Shown in pieces: positions 16,657 to 26,240 of a stretch of 64,000 bases of DNA. The stretch lies in contig CAYMKU010000007.1 in NCBI GenBank assembly GCA_964391015.1, forward strand, positions 51,307 to 115,306. The letters run 5' to 3'. The notes beneath the pieces were generated by a model. That model was not told the DNA's origin, did not search any database, and saw only the letters and a program-made list of their open reading frames with translations. This stretch comes from XYD12-FULL-36-8 sp964391015 (lineage in GTDB: Bacteria > Bacteroidota > Ignavibacteria > Ignavibacteriales > Ignavibacteriaceae). A program made the position numbers and the translations under genes. Position 1 is the first letter of the stretch. Every line of letters begins with the position of its first letter.

Positions 16657-18003
16657 ATGGACAAATTGAACTCCTTCAAAGCATATGATATACGAGGAAA
16701 AGTGCCCTCAGAACTTAATGTTGATCTTGCCTATAAAATTGGAAGAACTTATCCGGTATTAATTAATGCCAAAAAAATCATAATTGGACATGATATTAGG
16801 AAATCCTCAGAAGAAATTTCTGAAGCGCTTGCTAAAGGTTTAACTGAATCTGGTGTTGACGTAATTGATATTGGCCTATGCGGTACCGAAATGGTTTACT
16901 ACGCAACTCCCGCATTAAATGCTGACGGTGGAATAATGATTACTGCCAGTCATAATCCTCCAGAATACAATGGGATGAAATTTGTCAAAAAAGGTTCCGT
17001 TCCGGTCGGTTATGATTCCGGGTTAAAGAACATGGAAAAGATGATCCTTCAAAATGAGCTTGCACCAAAAGCATCTCAGCAAGGAACTGTTAGTCAGCAA
17101 GATATTATGAACAGTTTTATAAATAACTTAAAAAGATTTTACGATCCAAAAAAAATTAAGAATTATAAAATTATTGTGAATGCTGGAAATGGATGTGCTG
17201 GTTTAGCTCTTAATGCTTTAGAAAAAAATTTACCAATTGAAATGATAAAAATTTTTAATGAACCGGATTCCGATTTCCCAAACGGAGTTCCAAACCCATT
17301 ATTAATTGAAAACAGAAAACCAACAATTGATGCAATAAAAAAACATAAAGCTGATCTTGGTGTTGCGTGGGATGGAGATTATGATCGCTGTTTCTTTTTT
17401 GATGAAAAAGGAAATTTTATCGAGGGATACTACATAGTTGGACTTCTTGCAAAATCAATACTAAAAAATAATCCTGGCGGAAAAATTGTTCACGATCCAC
17501 GATTAACTTGGAACACTCTCGAGGTAGTTAAAAGATTTGGAGGAACGGCAGTCGTGAGTAAAAGTGGTCACGCTTACATCAAGGAAAAGATGCGAGAAGT
17601 AAATTCTGTTTACGGCGGTGAAATGTCCGCACATCACTATTTCAGAGATAATGCATACTCTGACAGTGGAATGATTCCATTTGTTTTAATCTTGCAACTT
17701 ATGTCTGAAGAAAATAAACCTTTCTCACAGCTTGTTGAAGAAATGATCGCTGCTTATCCCTGCTCAGGCGAAATTAATTCTGAAATTTCCGATCCGGCTG
17801 GAAAGATTAAAGAAATCGAGAAAAAATATTCAGATGGAAAAATAGATAAACTTGATGGACTTTGTGTTGAATATGACAATTGGAGGTTTAATCTGCGAAT
17901 GTCTAACACCGAACCGATAATAAGACTGAATGTTGAAACAAAAGGTGAAATAAAATTAATGGAAAAAAAAACAAAAGAACTCCTAGAATTAATTAGAAAC
18001 TAA
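16657..18003 (+). CDS. Phosphomannomutase / phosphoglucomutase
   Basis: The 448-residue enzyme belongs to the alpha-D-phosphohexomutase family and has all four domain signatures. The phosphoserine loop is TASHNPPEYNG with Ser98, the metal loop is DGDYDR (Asp239, Asp241, Asp243), the sugar-binding loop is GGEMSAHHYF, and the phosphate-binding loop is RMSNTEPIIRLN. GEMSAHHYF is the sequence typical of bifunctional PMM/PGM enzymes such as AlgC/ManB. It interconverts hexose 1- and 6-phosphates for glycogen, exopolysaccharide or LPS precursors. It sits 18 bases in front of a membrane protein gene that may be a glycosyltransferase. Confidence 0.93.
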   Translation: MDKLNSFKAYDIRGKVPSELNVDLAYKIGRTYPVLINAKKIIIGHDIRKSSEEISEALAKGLTESGVDVIDIGLCGTEMVYYATPALNADGGIMITASHNPPEYNGMKFVKKGSVPVGYDSGLKNMEKMILQNELAPKASQQGTVSQQDIMNSFINNLKRFYDPKKIKNYKIIVNAGNGCAGLALNALEKNLPIEMIKIFNEPDSDFPNGVPNPLLIENRKPTIDAIKKHKADLGVAWDGDYDRCFFFDEKGNFIEGYYIVGLLAKSILKNNPGGKIVHDPRLTWNTLEVVKRFGGTAVVSKSGHAYIKEKMREVNSVYGGEMSAHHYFRDNAYSDSGMIPFVLILQLMSEENKPFSQLVEEMIAAYPCSGEINSEISDPAGKIKEIEKKYSDGKIDKLDGLCVEYDNWRFNLRMSNTEPIIRLNVETKGEIKLMEKKTKELLELIRN

Positions 18004-18021
18004 TTCGGGAAGCTTTATAAA

Positions 18022-19182
18022 GTGGAGAACCAATTTCTTAATGCAATTAGTAATCACTTTATAAAAAACAGATTCATTTATCTTCTTTCTGTAATTTGTT
18101 TAGTGCAAATCTTTCTTTCTGGACAAGCAAACTTATCAAATTACGATTCGAACCATGATGTTATTTCCTACCGAAAAATTGCAAGTGCCTTTCCTTCAGT
18201 TGATTATTCCATTGGAAAACCATTTGCATATCGTTTGCTCGCTCCATGGCTGGTAGGAATTTTATTTAATGATGTTGATTTCGGATTTACTTTTCTCAAT
18301 GCGTTAACCTCGGTTCTTTTTATTATGACACTTTTCTACTTTTTCAAACAAAATAAAATCAGTGGACGCATTGCTTTTTTTATAACTGCCGCATTTATTT
18401 TTAACCGGTATTTTATACCTAACTATGCTTACGAACCATACAGATTTACAGACGTTTTATCGAATCTGTTTTTATTACTCAATTTCATTTTCCTAACAGA
18501 GAAAAAGTACGAAATTGTTTTTCTTCTTTCTCTGCTCGGAGTGCTAACAAAAGAAATAGCGCTTATAATAATTCCTATTGGAATAACATTCATTTTATTG
18601 AATGATAAAAAAAATAAGTTATTAATTTTTATTTTCTATTCGTTAATAATCATCACCATCTTTATCTCTATAAGAATTTTTATCCCAGCCGAACAAGGTA
18701 TTACATTATCGCAAGCATTTTCAGAAAATTGGAAAAAAATATTTTCACCTGAAGCGATTGTTAAGCAACTTTTTCTGGCATTCAATCCTATGTTTCTAAT
18801 ACCGCTATTTTATTATAAAGAGTTTTGGCGTTTTAATAAAAACAATCTACAATGGTTCGTACTTCTAATTTCTGTTTTGTTTGCTTCACTTTTTGGCGGA
18901 GACAAAGAGAGATTAATGCTCCCCAACATTCCTATTTATTATTTGTTCATTGCTTTGGCGTTTCAAAAATTAGAAGACTCTCGCACAATAAAATTCTCCG
19001 TATGGATTATTATTTTATTAATAATTTGGGTTACAAATCTTCATCACATTTGGGGATTGATAAAACTTCCTTCTAGAGAAATCTCTTTAGCATTTGCATT
19101 GGCAGGTGGGGTGATTACACTTTTTATTTATTTAAAATTGAAAATGGAAAGAGAACCAATTAGCATCTCTAGCATTCCATAG
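18022..19182 (+). CDS. Polytopic membrane protein, possible GT-C glycosyltransferase
   Basis: The 386-residue protein starts at GTG, 18 bases after the phosphomannomutase stop. It has about ten hydrophobic helices. A first large loop (YDSNHDVISYRKI followed by KPFAYRLLAPWLVG) and a second (YEPYRFTDVLSN, then LTKEIALI) resemble the acidic loop and K-E motif of lipid-linked-sugar-dependent GT-C transferases, but the match is loose. Its position after a sugar-phosphate mutase supports a glycan role. I do not recognise the exact family. Confidence 0.6.
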   Translation: MENQFLNAISNHFIKNRFIYLLSVICLVQIFLSGQANLSNYDSNHDVISYRKIASAFPSVDYSIGKPFAYRLLAPWLVGILFNDVDFGFTFLNALTSVLFIMTLFYFFKQNKISGRIAFFITAAFIFNRYFIPNYAYEPYRFTDVLSNLFLLLNFIFLTEKKYEIVFLLSLLGVLTKEIALIIIPIGITFILLNDKKNKLLIFIFYSLIIITIFISIRIFIPAEQGITLSQAFSENWKKIFSPEAIVKQLFLAFNPMFLIPLFYYKEFWRFNKNNLQWFVLLISVLFASLFGGDKERLMLPNIPIYYLFIALAFQKLEDSRTIKFSVWIIILLIIWVTNLHHIWGLIKLPSREISLAFALAGGVITLFIYLKLKMEREPISISSIP

Positions 19183-19204
19183 TGATGCTTGTTTGAAATC
19201 TACT

Positions 19205-19753
19205 CTACTTCGTTTCCATTCTTATTATAGCTTTCAACTTTTCCCAATGCAAACAAAGGTTTGCCGAATAGTCTCCCGTTCTAGTAATTTCATACCGCAA
19301 CCACTCTTCGAACTCACCCGTTTTAGGTTTAATTTTAAACCTAATTACATCTTCAGCTTCGTTATATGTGAAAGCACCCCATTGGTCAGCTATTTTATTA
19401 AAAATAATTGTCCATTCTTTTTTATTAGGAATCACAAAAAAACTGTACGATCCTGCAGCTAGCTTTTTACCTTCAATCAAAACATCACTAGTGAAAGTAA
19501 TTTTTGTTGCTTCGTCAGCACCAGCTCGCCAAACTTTATCATATGGAACTAACCCTCCCCAAATTTTTCTTCCTTTAACTCCTGGCCTGCTGTAAGAAAT
19601 ATTTATTTGATTCAACCCGACAACTTGCATCACTTCTGCTTTGGGACTGATTCTTAGCTTTTTCAAATAATCCTGGGCAACGGATTGTGAAATAAATACA
19701 AGTATTAAAAGTGAGGGTAAAACTAATTTTGGATATAACAACCGACTAAACAT
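19205..19753 (-). CDS. Secreted DUF2911 protein
   Basis: The ATG at 19753 is preceded by AAAGGAG six bases upstream and opens a signal peptide (LVLPSLLILVFISQSVAQ); a start at 19801 would put 16 charged residues before it, so I reject that. The mature part is a DUF2911 domain: LRISPKAEVMQVVG, ISYSRPGVKGRKIWG, VPYDKVWRAGADEATKI and the C-terminal FKIKPKTGEFEEWLRYEI. This domain is common in secreted proteins of Bacteroidetes and relatives; the function is not known. It converges on the membrane protein gene ending at 19182. Confidence 0.85.
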   Translation of the reverse strand: MFSRLLYPKLVLPSLLILVFISQSVAQDYLKKLRISPKAEVMQVVGLNQINISYSRPGVKGRKIWGGLVPYDKVWRAGADEATKITFTSDVLIEGKKLAAGSYSFFVIPNKKEWTIIFNKIADQWGAFTYNEAEDVIRFKIKPKTGEFEEWLRYEITRTGDYSANLCLHWEKLKAIIRMETK

Positions 19754-19845
19754 TGCTTCTCCTTTGCTTTTCTTAATCCAAAATACTGAAAATATTTTCA
19801 TAGAAAAATAATAATAAATCTTTCCTTCTGTAGGAAAGAGATGTT

Positions 19846-20982
19846 CTAAAATTGATGAAGTACATTTTCAATTTCATCGCTAACAAAATCTACCTCTTCA
19901 AGTGTATTATAAAAGTGAGGTGAGAGCCGAATCATTCCTTCCCTTACGGAACAATAGATTTCTTTGTTCTTCAATTCTTCGAGAATCGTCATTGCTTTCT
20001 CATGCTTGAAACTTACAATTCCCGAGAGGTTTTGTACAGTACAATTCTCAAGAATGGGATGAATTCCTATTTCCAACAATCGTTTTATAAAATGAGTAGA
20101 GTTATTAAGTATTCTGCTTTCAATGTTTTTATAACCAAAGTCTGCAAACATCTCTAACGAGGGAAGTAAGCCAAATACACCCAAAGTGTTAATCGTTCCG
20201 CTTTGAAATACTTGTGCGGTTTTTTTTAACTTAAGATTGTAATCCAAAAAATTCCAATCATCTTCAACTGAATTCCACCCAACATATTTAGGCAGAAGCA
20301 TGTGCTGAAGATTTTCTGAGACATAAATAAAAGCAAGCCCCTGCATACCAAGCAGCCACTTTGCAGTGCCACATGAGATAAAGTCAATCTTGCATTTCTC
20401 CACATCGAGAGTGAATGCACCAAGACCTTGAATTGCGTCAACACTAAAAATAATTCCATTTTTTCGACATACATTTCCAATTTTTTCAAGATTAACTCGA
20501 TAGCCAGATAAAAATTGCACGAAACTGATCGAAATTAATTTTGTAGTTGGTTTGATGGAATTAATTATATCTTCCGAAGAAACAATTCCATTTTTCGATT
20601 TAACAAATTCAATCTTAACTCCCTCTCTTTCCAAATTTAAAAATGGATAGACGTTCGCCGGAAATTCAAGATCGTTTAAAATAATTGAATCTCCCTGTTT
20701 CCATTTTAACCCTTGCGCAAGAATATTCATACCATTTGAGGTGTTGTCAACAAATGAAATTCGATCAGGATTGCTATTAACCATTTGACACAAATAATTT
20801 TTTGTTTCACCAACTACCTTAACCAATTCTTGAGAATTATCTATGTCTGTTTCGCTGCGTTGAAGTAAATAATCATCAACGGCTTTCAAAACATTAGATG
20901 AAAAAGGTCCCGTTGCTGCATGATTAAAATAGATTTTTCCTTTTTGAATATGTGGAAATAATTTTCTGATTTGATTAAGCAT
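19846..20982 (-). CDS. Class V aminotransferase (isopenicillin-N epimerase/desulfurase-like)
   Basis: The 378-residue PLP enzyme has the class V fold: an N-terminal YFNHAATGPFS, the cofactor aspartate in FSVDAIQGLG and the Schiff-base lysine in CGTAKWLLGMQG. Unlike the class V enzyme at 5399-6868, it has no C-terminal persulfide cysteine loop; the end is CSVREGMIRLSPHFYNTLEEVDF, which fits epimerase-like or kynureninase-like members. The gene stands alone. The fold is certain; the reaction is not. Confidence 0.85.
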   Translation of the reverse strand: MLNQIRKLFPHIQKGKIYFNHAATGPFSSNVLKAVDDYLLQRSETDIDNSQELVKVVGETKNYLCQMVNSNPDRISFVDNTSNGMNILAQGLKWKQGDSIILNDLEFPANVYPFLNLEREGVKIEFVKSKNGIVSSEDIINSIKPTTKLISISFVQFLSGYRVNLEKIGNVCRKNGIIFSVDAIQGLGAFTLDVEKCKIDFISCGTAKWLLGMQGLAFIYVSENLQHMLLPKYVGWNSVEDDWNFLDYNLKLKKTAQVFQSGTINTLGVFGLLPSLEMFADFGYKNIESRILNNSTHFIKRLLEIGIHPILENCTVQNLSGIVSFKHEKAMTILEELKNKEIYCSVREGMIRLSPHFYNTLEEVDFVSDEIENVLHQF

Positions 20983-21163
20983 TATAGTCTATCCGAATAA
21001 AAATTTTGTTTGCGTATAGTGAAAAATAAAAAAATTGAGAGGCTCAACATTATTAGCTCATGAAACTAGTTCCAAAATTTCATTTTTGATATTCATCTCA
21101 ATAATAATTACTTTTTCAACAAAAATTCCACTTTAATAGAAGACATTACCTGACGAGTAAAAA

Positions 21164-23683
21164 ATGAAAGCGAAAACTATTCTAAAACAACTTCCTAAAA
21201 TTAAATCTTCCCATAAGTACGAATTAAAACCTGAAGCATTAAGGTGGGAATGTAATCCCGAGATTTTTGAATTTGATTCAACTGAATCATTGACGCCGAT
21301 TGAAGGAATTCTCGGACAAGAAAGAGCATTAAAAGCCATACGACTTGGAGTTGATTTGCGCAGTCCAGGATACAATATCTACATTGCAGGGCTTTCTGGA
21401 ACTGGAAAGATGACCACCGTAAAACAAATGCTTGAATCCATTAGTTCTAATGTAACTGAGCTAAATGATTATGCGTATGTAAATAATTTCAAAGATGAGG
21501 ATAGACCTATACTTCTAACATTTGATGTAGGCGGAGCCAAAGTTTTTAAGGATGATTTAGCATCAGCAATTGCTTTGTTGCAGCGCCGAATTCCACAAGC
21601 TCTGGAAAGTGAATCTTACGCATCAAGAAAGCAAAAAATAATTTCAGATTATAACAATCGCGAGCAATCGCTTCTTAATTCCTTTAACGAAAGACTGAAT
21701 AAAGAAAATTTTACTCTTGGTCAGGTAAAAGTCGGTGAGGGTGTACGACCAGAAATTTTCCCTGTTATAGATAATCAGTCCATTTCGGTCTTTCAGCTTG
21801 ATGAGTTGGTTCAGCAAAAAAAATTGACGAAGGAAGATGCCCAAGAGATATTTAAAAAATACAGCAGTAAGCAAGAAGAACTTCAAGATGTTTTTAAGAA
21901 AGGATTAAAGCTAAGTCAAGATTTTCAGAAACAATTAGAAACTCTCGAAAGAGAATTTAGCTCTAATATAGTTAAGGGGGTGATTGGTAATCTTAAGGAA
22001 AAATACCCAGCTACAAAAACTCTCGATTATTTGAGTCAGGTTGAAAATAATATTTTAGAAAACCTTCAAATATTTAAAGGTATAAAACCTGAAGGCACCG
22101 CAACACCAGAAGGATTTGTAATTGATTACTTCAAAGAATATGAAGTCAACATAATCTTAGATAACAGTGGTGCAAAAAATTGTCCGGTAATTATTGAGAC
22201 GTCTCCAACCTATATAAATCTTTTCGGCACAATTGAAAAATCCACTGATGGAAGAGGTGGATATTACACTGACTTCACCAGAGTAAAAGCTGGTTCAATG
22301 CTGCGGGCAAGCGGTGGTTATTTGGTTCTGAATATAACTCACCTTTTTGAAGAACCTGGCGTATGGCGTAACCTAAAACGAATTCTCACATATCGTAAAT
22401 TAGAAATTCAAGATAATCCAAATTTCCTACAGCTTGTTCCGACTAGTTTAAAACCTGAGCCCATTGATATTGACACTAAAGTAATCCTTGTGGGAAGTCA
22501 GCTTATCTATTCAATACTTGCTCAGCACGAATACGATTTCAAAAAAATATTTAAAGTAAAAGCCGATTTTGATTATGAAATAAAAAGATCAGATAAAGTT
22601 ATTACAGAATATGCGAGAGTAATCAAAAAATTAATCAAAGAAGAAAATCTTTGTGAGTTCGATAAAAGCGCTTTAAGCGAGTTGATAGAAATTAGCGCAA
22701 GGTTTGCAGGTCATAAAAATAAATTGACTACAAGGTTTTCTAAAGTTGCTGATCTTGCTCGCGAAGCTAATTTTTGGGCATTGGATGATGGATTCAACGT
22801 AGTGAGCGCTGCACATGTTCAAAAAGCATATGCTTTGGCTTTAGAAAGACATGGTATGCTCGAAACAAAACTCACCGAAATGATTGAAGAAAAAATGGTT
22901 CTACTTGATACCGAGGGAGAGAGAGTCGGACAAATTAATGGATTAGCAATTTACGGTGCTGATTTTTATTCATTCGCACGACCAACAAGAATTACTGCAA
23001 CTGTTTCTCTCGGCAGCGGAAGTATTATCAATGTTGAACGCGAAGCAGGGATGAGCGGACGGCATTACAACAAAGGAGTATTAATTATCTCCGGATACTT
23101 CAGAGAAACTTTCGGACAGGATCTCCCCTTATCTTTCAATGCAAATCTTGTGTTCGAACAATCTTATGGAACCGTTGACGGTGATAGTGCCTCATGCGCA
23201 GAAATTTTTGCTCTTTTATCTACACTTTCCGGATTGCCAATTAACCAGTCGTTAGCTGTTACCGGTTCACTAAACCAAAAAGGCGATGTTCAGCCAATTG
23301 GTGGAGTGAATGAAAAGATTGAAGGTTTTTATGACGTCTGCAAAGCACGAGGATTAACAGGGAAACAAGGAGTTATAATTCCCACACAAAATATTCAGGA
23401 GTTAATGCTTCGAAATGATGTAATCGAGGCAGTAGCAAAAAATCAATTTCATATCTATGCCATTAACCGTGTTGAAGAAGGAATCGAACTTTTGACAGGA
23501 GTAAAAGTCGGAATCAAAACACCTAAAGGTTATGAGCCGAATAGTGTTTTCGATCTTGTTGAGAAAAAAATAAAAGACCTTTATGCTAAATCTAAAGCTG
23601 TAAAACCAGCAAGTGAACCGTCCTCGACAAAGAAGAGGGAAAGCAGGAAAAATGAACAAAAAACTCGTCGAAATATTCGCTAA
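21164..23683 (+). CDS. Lon-like ATP-dependent serine protease with AAA domain
   Basis: The 839-residue protein combines an N-terminal AAA+ ATPase (Walker A GLSGTGK, Lys82), a long helical insertion (about 140-310) and a C-terminal Lon protease domain with a Ser-Lys dyad: Ser675 in DGDSAS and Lys718 in GGVNEK, 43 residues apart as in Escherichia coli Lon. There is no Lon substrate-binding N-domain. This is the YcbZ/LonB-like soluble branch rather than LonA. It probably degrades damaged or regulatory cytoplasmic proteins. Its last 32 bases overlap the pyruvate kinase start, so the two are co-transcribed. Confidence 0.9.
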   Translation: MKAKTILKQLPKIKSSHKYELKPEALRWECNPEIFEFDSTESLTPIEGILGQERALKAIRLGVDLRSPGYNIYIAGLSGTGKMTTVKQMLESISSNVTELNDYAYVNNFKDEDRPILLTFDVGGAKVFKDDLASAIALLQRRIPQALESESYASRKQKIISDYNNREQSLLNSFNERLNKENFTLGQVKVGEGVRPEIFPVIDNQSISVFQLDELVQQKKLTKEDAQEIFKKYSSKQEELQDVFKKGLKLSQDFQKQLETLEREFSSNIVKGVIGNLKEKYPATKTLDYLSQVENNILENLQIFKGIKPEGTATPEGFVIDYFKEYEVNIILDNSGAKNCPVIIETSPTYINLFGTIEKSTDGRGGYYTDFTRVKAGSMLRASGGYLVLNITHLFEEPGVWRNLKRILTYRKLEIQDNPNFLQLVPTSLKPEPIDIDTKVILVGSQLIYSILAQHEYDFKKIFKVKADFDYEIKRSDKVITEYARVIKKLIKEENLCEFDKSALSELIEISARFAGHKNKLTTRFSKVADLAREANFWALDDGFNVVSAAHVQKAYALALERHGMLETKLTEMIEEKMVLLDTEGERVGQINGLAIYGADFYSFARPTRITATVSLGSGSIINVEREAGMSGRHYNKGVLIISGYFRETFGQDLPLSFNANLVFEQSYGTVDGDSASCAEIFALLSTLSGLPINQSLAVTGSLNQKGDVQPIGGVNEKIEGFYDVCKARGLTGKQGVIIPTQNIQELMLRNDVIEAVAKNQFHIYAINRVEEGIELLTGVKVGIKTPKGYEPNSVFDLVEKKIKDLYAKSKAVKPASEPSSTKKRESRKNEQKTRRNIR

Positions 23684-25091
23684 AACAAAAATACTTTGCA
23701 CAATTGGACCCACTACGCAATCAGCATCCAGTATAAAGCAGCTAATCGAAGTGGGAATGGATGGAGTGAGATTAAATTTCTCACATGGTAACTATGACTT
23801 TTTTGAAAAAGTTTATGAAGAAATTGACAAAGCTTGTATTGATGAAGAAACTCCGCTTGCAGTTTTAATTGACCTTCAAGGTCCAAAAATAAGAATTGGA
23901 GAATTGACTAAACCTGAGATTAGCATTAAAGAAGGCTCCAAAATTGAAATTACAATTGAGAATGTTGTTGGCAATGAAAATATTATTTCTACTTCATACA
24001 AATCACTTCCGCATGATGCTGAGATAGGAAACATAATTTTAATTGATGATGGTTTAATAAAACTAAAAGTAATCGAAAAGAAAGTGAACTCGATAATTTG
24101 CTCTGTTCAAATAGGTGGAATTCTCAAACCAAAAAAGGGAATGAATTTGCCTGAAATGAAATTATCTGCTGAATCGTTCACTGAGAAGGATCGTAACGAT
24201 ATCCTATTCGCAATTAAGTACAGACTAGATTTTATTGCTCTTTCTTTCGTAAGAAGCGCGGATGATGTTGTAAAACTTCGTGAATGGTTAAAAAGCCAGA
24301 ATGCTGTTCGTCCAATTATTGCAAAGATAGAAAAGAAAGAAGCGGTAGATAATTTTGACGAAATACTTAAAGTTGCAGATGGAATTATGATTGCGAGAGG
24401 CGATCTCGGTGTTGAACTTCCACCACAAGATGTTCCAGTTCTTCAGAAAGAAATAATTAAAAAATGTAACTGTTCAGGTAAAATAGTTGTAACTGCAACC
24501 CAAATGCTGGAGTCAATGATCAACAATCCTGTTCCCACCCGTGCTGAAGCATCTGATGTTGCAAATGCAGTTTGGGATGGAACAGATGTGGTAATGTTGA
24601 GCGGTGAAACTTCTGTTGGAAAATATCCTATTCAAGCTGCGAAAATAATGAATGATATTATCCGAAATGCTGAAGAAAGAATTAGCAACTATCATGAATA
24701 CGTTTTAGAAATCCCCAAAACTATCGAAGCCAATCTTTTTGATTCCGTTGGACGGGCAATAAAAAATATCAGTGAACAGATAAACGCAAACGCGATTGTT
24801 GCGTTCACAATTGAAGGAAGAACTGCTCGAAATCTTTCCAAGTTTAGACCAAAAGCGAAAATAATTTCCTTCACGAATAAATTTGAAACTATGAATAATC
24901 TAAATCTTTATTGGGGAGTAACATCAGTTTTTTGCGAAGAGGTTAATAAAGAGCATATGGCTATTGAGGAAGCAAAACGAAGAATAAAAGATTCCGGACA
25001 TTTAAAGAGCGGTGATCTAGTTATTTTTGTTGCGGGTGCACCATACTCAGAGAAAAGCCGTGCTAACTGGATGAGATTTGAAATAATTTAA
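23652..25091 (+). CDS. pyk: Pyruvate kinase
   Basis: From the ATG at 23652 the protein has 479 residues; it is preceded by AGGAAAA and begins NKKLVEIFAKTKILCTIGP. An earlier start at 23613 would add 13 Arg/Lys-rich residues read from the end of the Lon gene and is rejected. Pyruvate kinase motifs are all present: DGVRLNFSHG, the ADP/K+ site, the catalytic lysine region IIAKIEKKEA, the metal site IMIARGDLGVELP, and the TATQMLESM loop. The enzyme makes ATP and pyruvate from phosphoenolpyruvate and feeds the pyruvate dehydrogenase complex encoded at 49432-55505. Confidence 0.96.
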   Translation: MNKKLVEIFAKTKILCTIGPTTQSASSIKQLIEVGMDGVRLNFSHGNYDFFEKVYEEIDKACIDEETPLAVLIDLQGPKIRIGELTKPEISIKEGSKIEITIENVVGNENIISTSYKSLPHDAEIGNIILIDDGLIKLKVIEKKVNSIICSVQIGGILKPKKGMNLPEMKLSAESFTEKDRNDILFAIKYRLDFIALSFVRSADDVVKLREWLKSQNAVRPIIAKIEKKEAVDNFDEILKVADGIMIARGDLGVELPPQDVPVLQKEIIKKCNCSGKIVVTATQMLESMINNPVPTRAEASDVANAVWDGTDVVMLSGETSVGKYPIQAAKIMNDIIRNAEERISNYHEYVLEIPKTIEANLFDSVGRAIKNISEQINANAIVAFTIEGRTARNLSKFRPKAKIISFTNKFETMNNLNLYWGVTSVFCEEVNKEHMAIEEAKRRIKDSGHLKSGDLVIFVAGAPYSEKSRANWMRFEII

Positions 25092-25126
25092 TATTTTTTT
25101 GAACGGAATTATTAATCAATAATTTC

Positions 25127-26152
25127 ATGAAAACTTCCGAGCTAAAAATTGCAGATTGGTGGGAACAAGCCGATAACGGGAAAATACTCTGTACACTTTG
25201 TCCGCGTTACTGCACAATTGGTGAAGGTCAAGCTGGATTTTGTTATATAAGGCAAAACATTGAAGGAAAGCTTTACTCAACAGGTTATGGAAGACCGACC
25301 GGTTTTGCAATTGATCCAATTGAAAAGAAACCACTAAATCATTTTCTTCCTGGTTCATCTATTTTAAGTTTTGGAACAGCGGGTTGTAATCTTGGGTGCA
25401 AATTTTGTCAGAATTGGTCAATTAGCAAAGCAAAACTTGATGATAAAAATGCTTTGTCAGTTTCACCGGAAGAAGTAATCACAATTGCAAAAAAAAATCA
25501 TGCCCCTTCAATTGCGTTTACTTATAATGATCCAACAATTTTTGGAGAATATGTAATTGACATATCACGTCTTGCCAAAGAAGAGGGAATAAATTCCGTA
25601 ATGGTGACCGCAGGGTATATTGACAAAAATGCTCGTAAAGATGTTTACAAGTATATTGATGCAGCAAATGTTGATTTAAAAGCTTTCAGTGAGAATTTTT
25701 ATCATAAACTCACATTTTCACATTTGAATTACGTGTTGGACACTTTAATTTGGCTTAAAAGAGAAACTGAAGTCTGGTTTGAAATTACCACTTTGCTTAT
25801 TCCTGAAGAGAATGATTCAGAGGCCGAAACTAAACAAGAGTGCGACTGGATACTTAAAAATCTTGGTGAAGATGTCCCGTTACATTTCACTGCATTTCAC
25901 CCTGATTTCAAAATGCGAAATAAGTCTCAAACACCTGAGACGACATTAATTAAAGCTAGAACAATTGCGCTTGAAGCAGGAATAAAATACTGTTACATTG
26001 GAAATATAATTTATTCTGAAGGTCATACAACATTTTGCCACAGCTGTAAAACACCTTTAATTAAAAGAGATTGGCACAGTGTAAGGATAAACCAAATCAA
26101 AGATAGTAAGTGTCCGAATTGTTTGACAGCAATTCCTGGCGTTTTCAAATAA
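25127..26152 (+). CDS. amrS: AmmeMemoRadiSam-system radical SAM enzyme (AmrS)
   Basis: The 341-residue radical SAM enzyme carries CX3CX2C (Cys87, Cys91, Cys94 in CNLGCKFCQNW) for its [4Fe-4S] cluster. It has the AmrS landmarks: an N-terminal TLCPRYCTIGEGQ motif, YGRPTGFAIDPIEKKPLNHF, and LHFTAFHPDFKM. Family members are predicted to work with AMMECR1-domain and Memo-domain proteins on an unknown radical reaction; neither partner is encoded in this window. The C-terminus has further CHSC and CPNC pairs that may bind zinc or another cluster. It sits 36 bases after the pyruvate kinase gene. Confidence 0.9.
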   Translation: MKTSELKIADWWEQADNGKILCTLCPRYCTIGEGQAGFCYIRQNIEGKLYSTGYGRPTGFAIDPIEKKPLNHFLPGSSILSFGTAGCNLGCKFCQNWSISKAKLDDKNALSVSPEEVITIAKKNHAPSIAFTYNDPTIFGEYVIDISRLAKEEGINSVMVTAGYIDKNARKDVYKYIDAANVDLKAFSENFYHKLTFSHLNYVLDTLIWLKRETEVWFEITTLLIPEENDSEAETKQECDWILKNLGEDVPLHFTAFHPDFKMRNKSQTPETTLIKARTIALEAGIKYCYIGNIIYSEGHTTFCHSCKTPLIKRDWHSVRINQIKDSKCPNCLTAIPGVFK

Positions 26153-26240
26153 CATGCCTTAAAAACATTTTATCAGTTTTTAGAAAAATATTTTTAACTT
26201 GCTGATGTTAATTCTTTCTTTCTCTTAACCAGGATTGACT

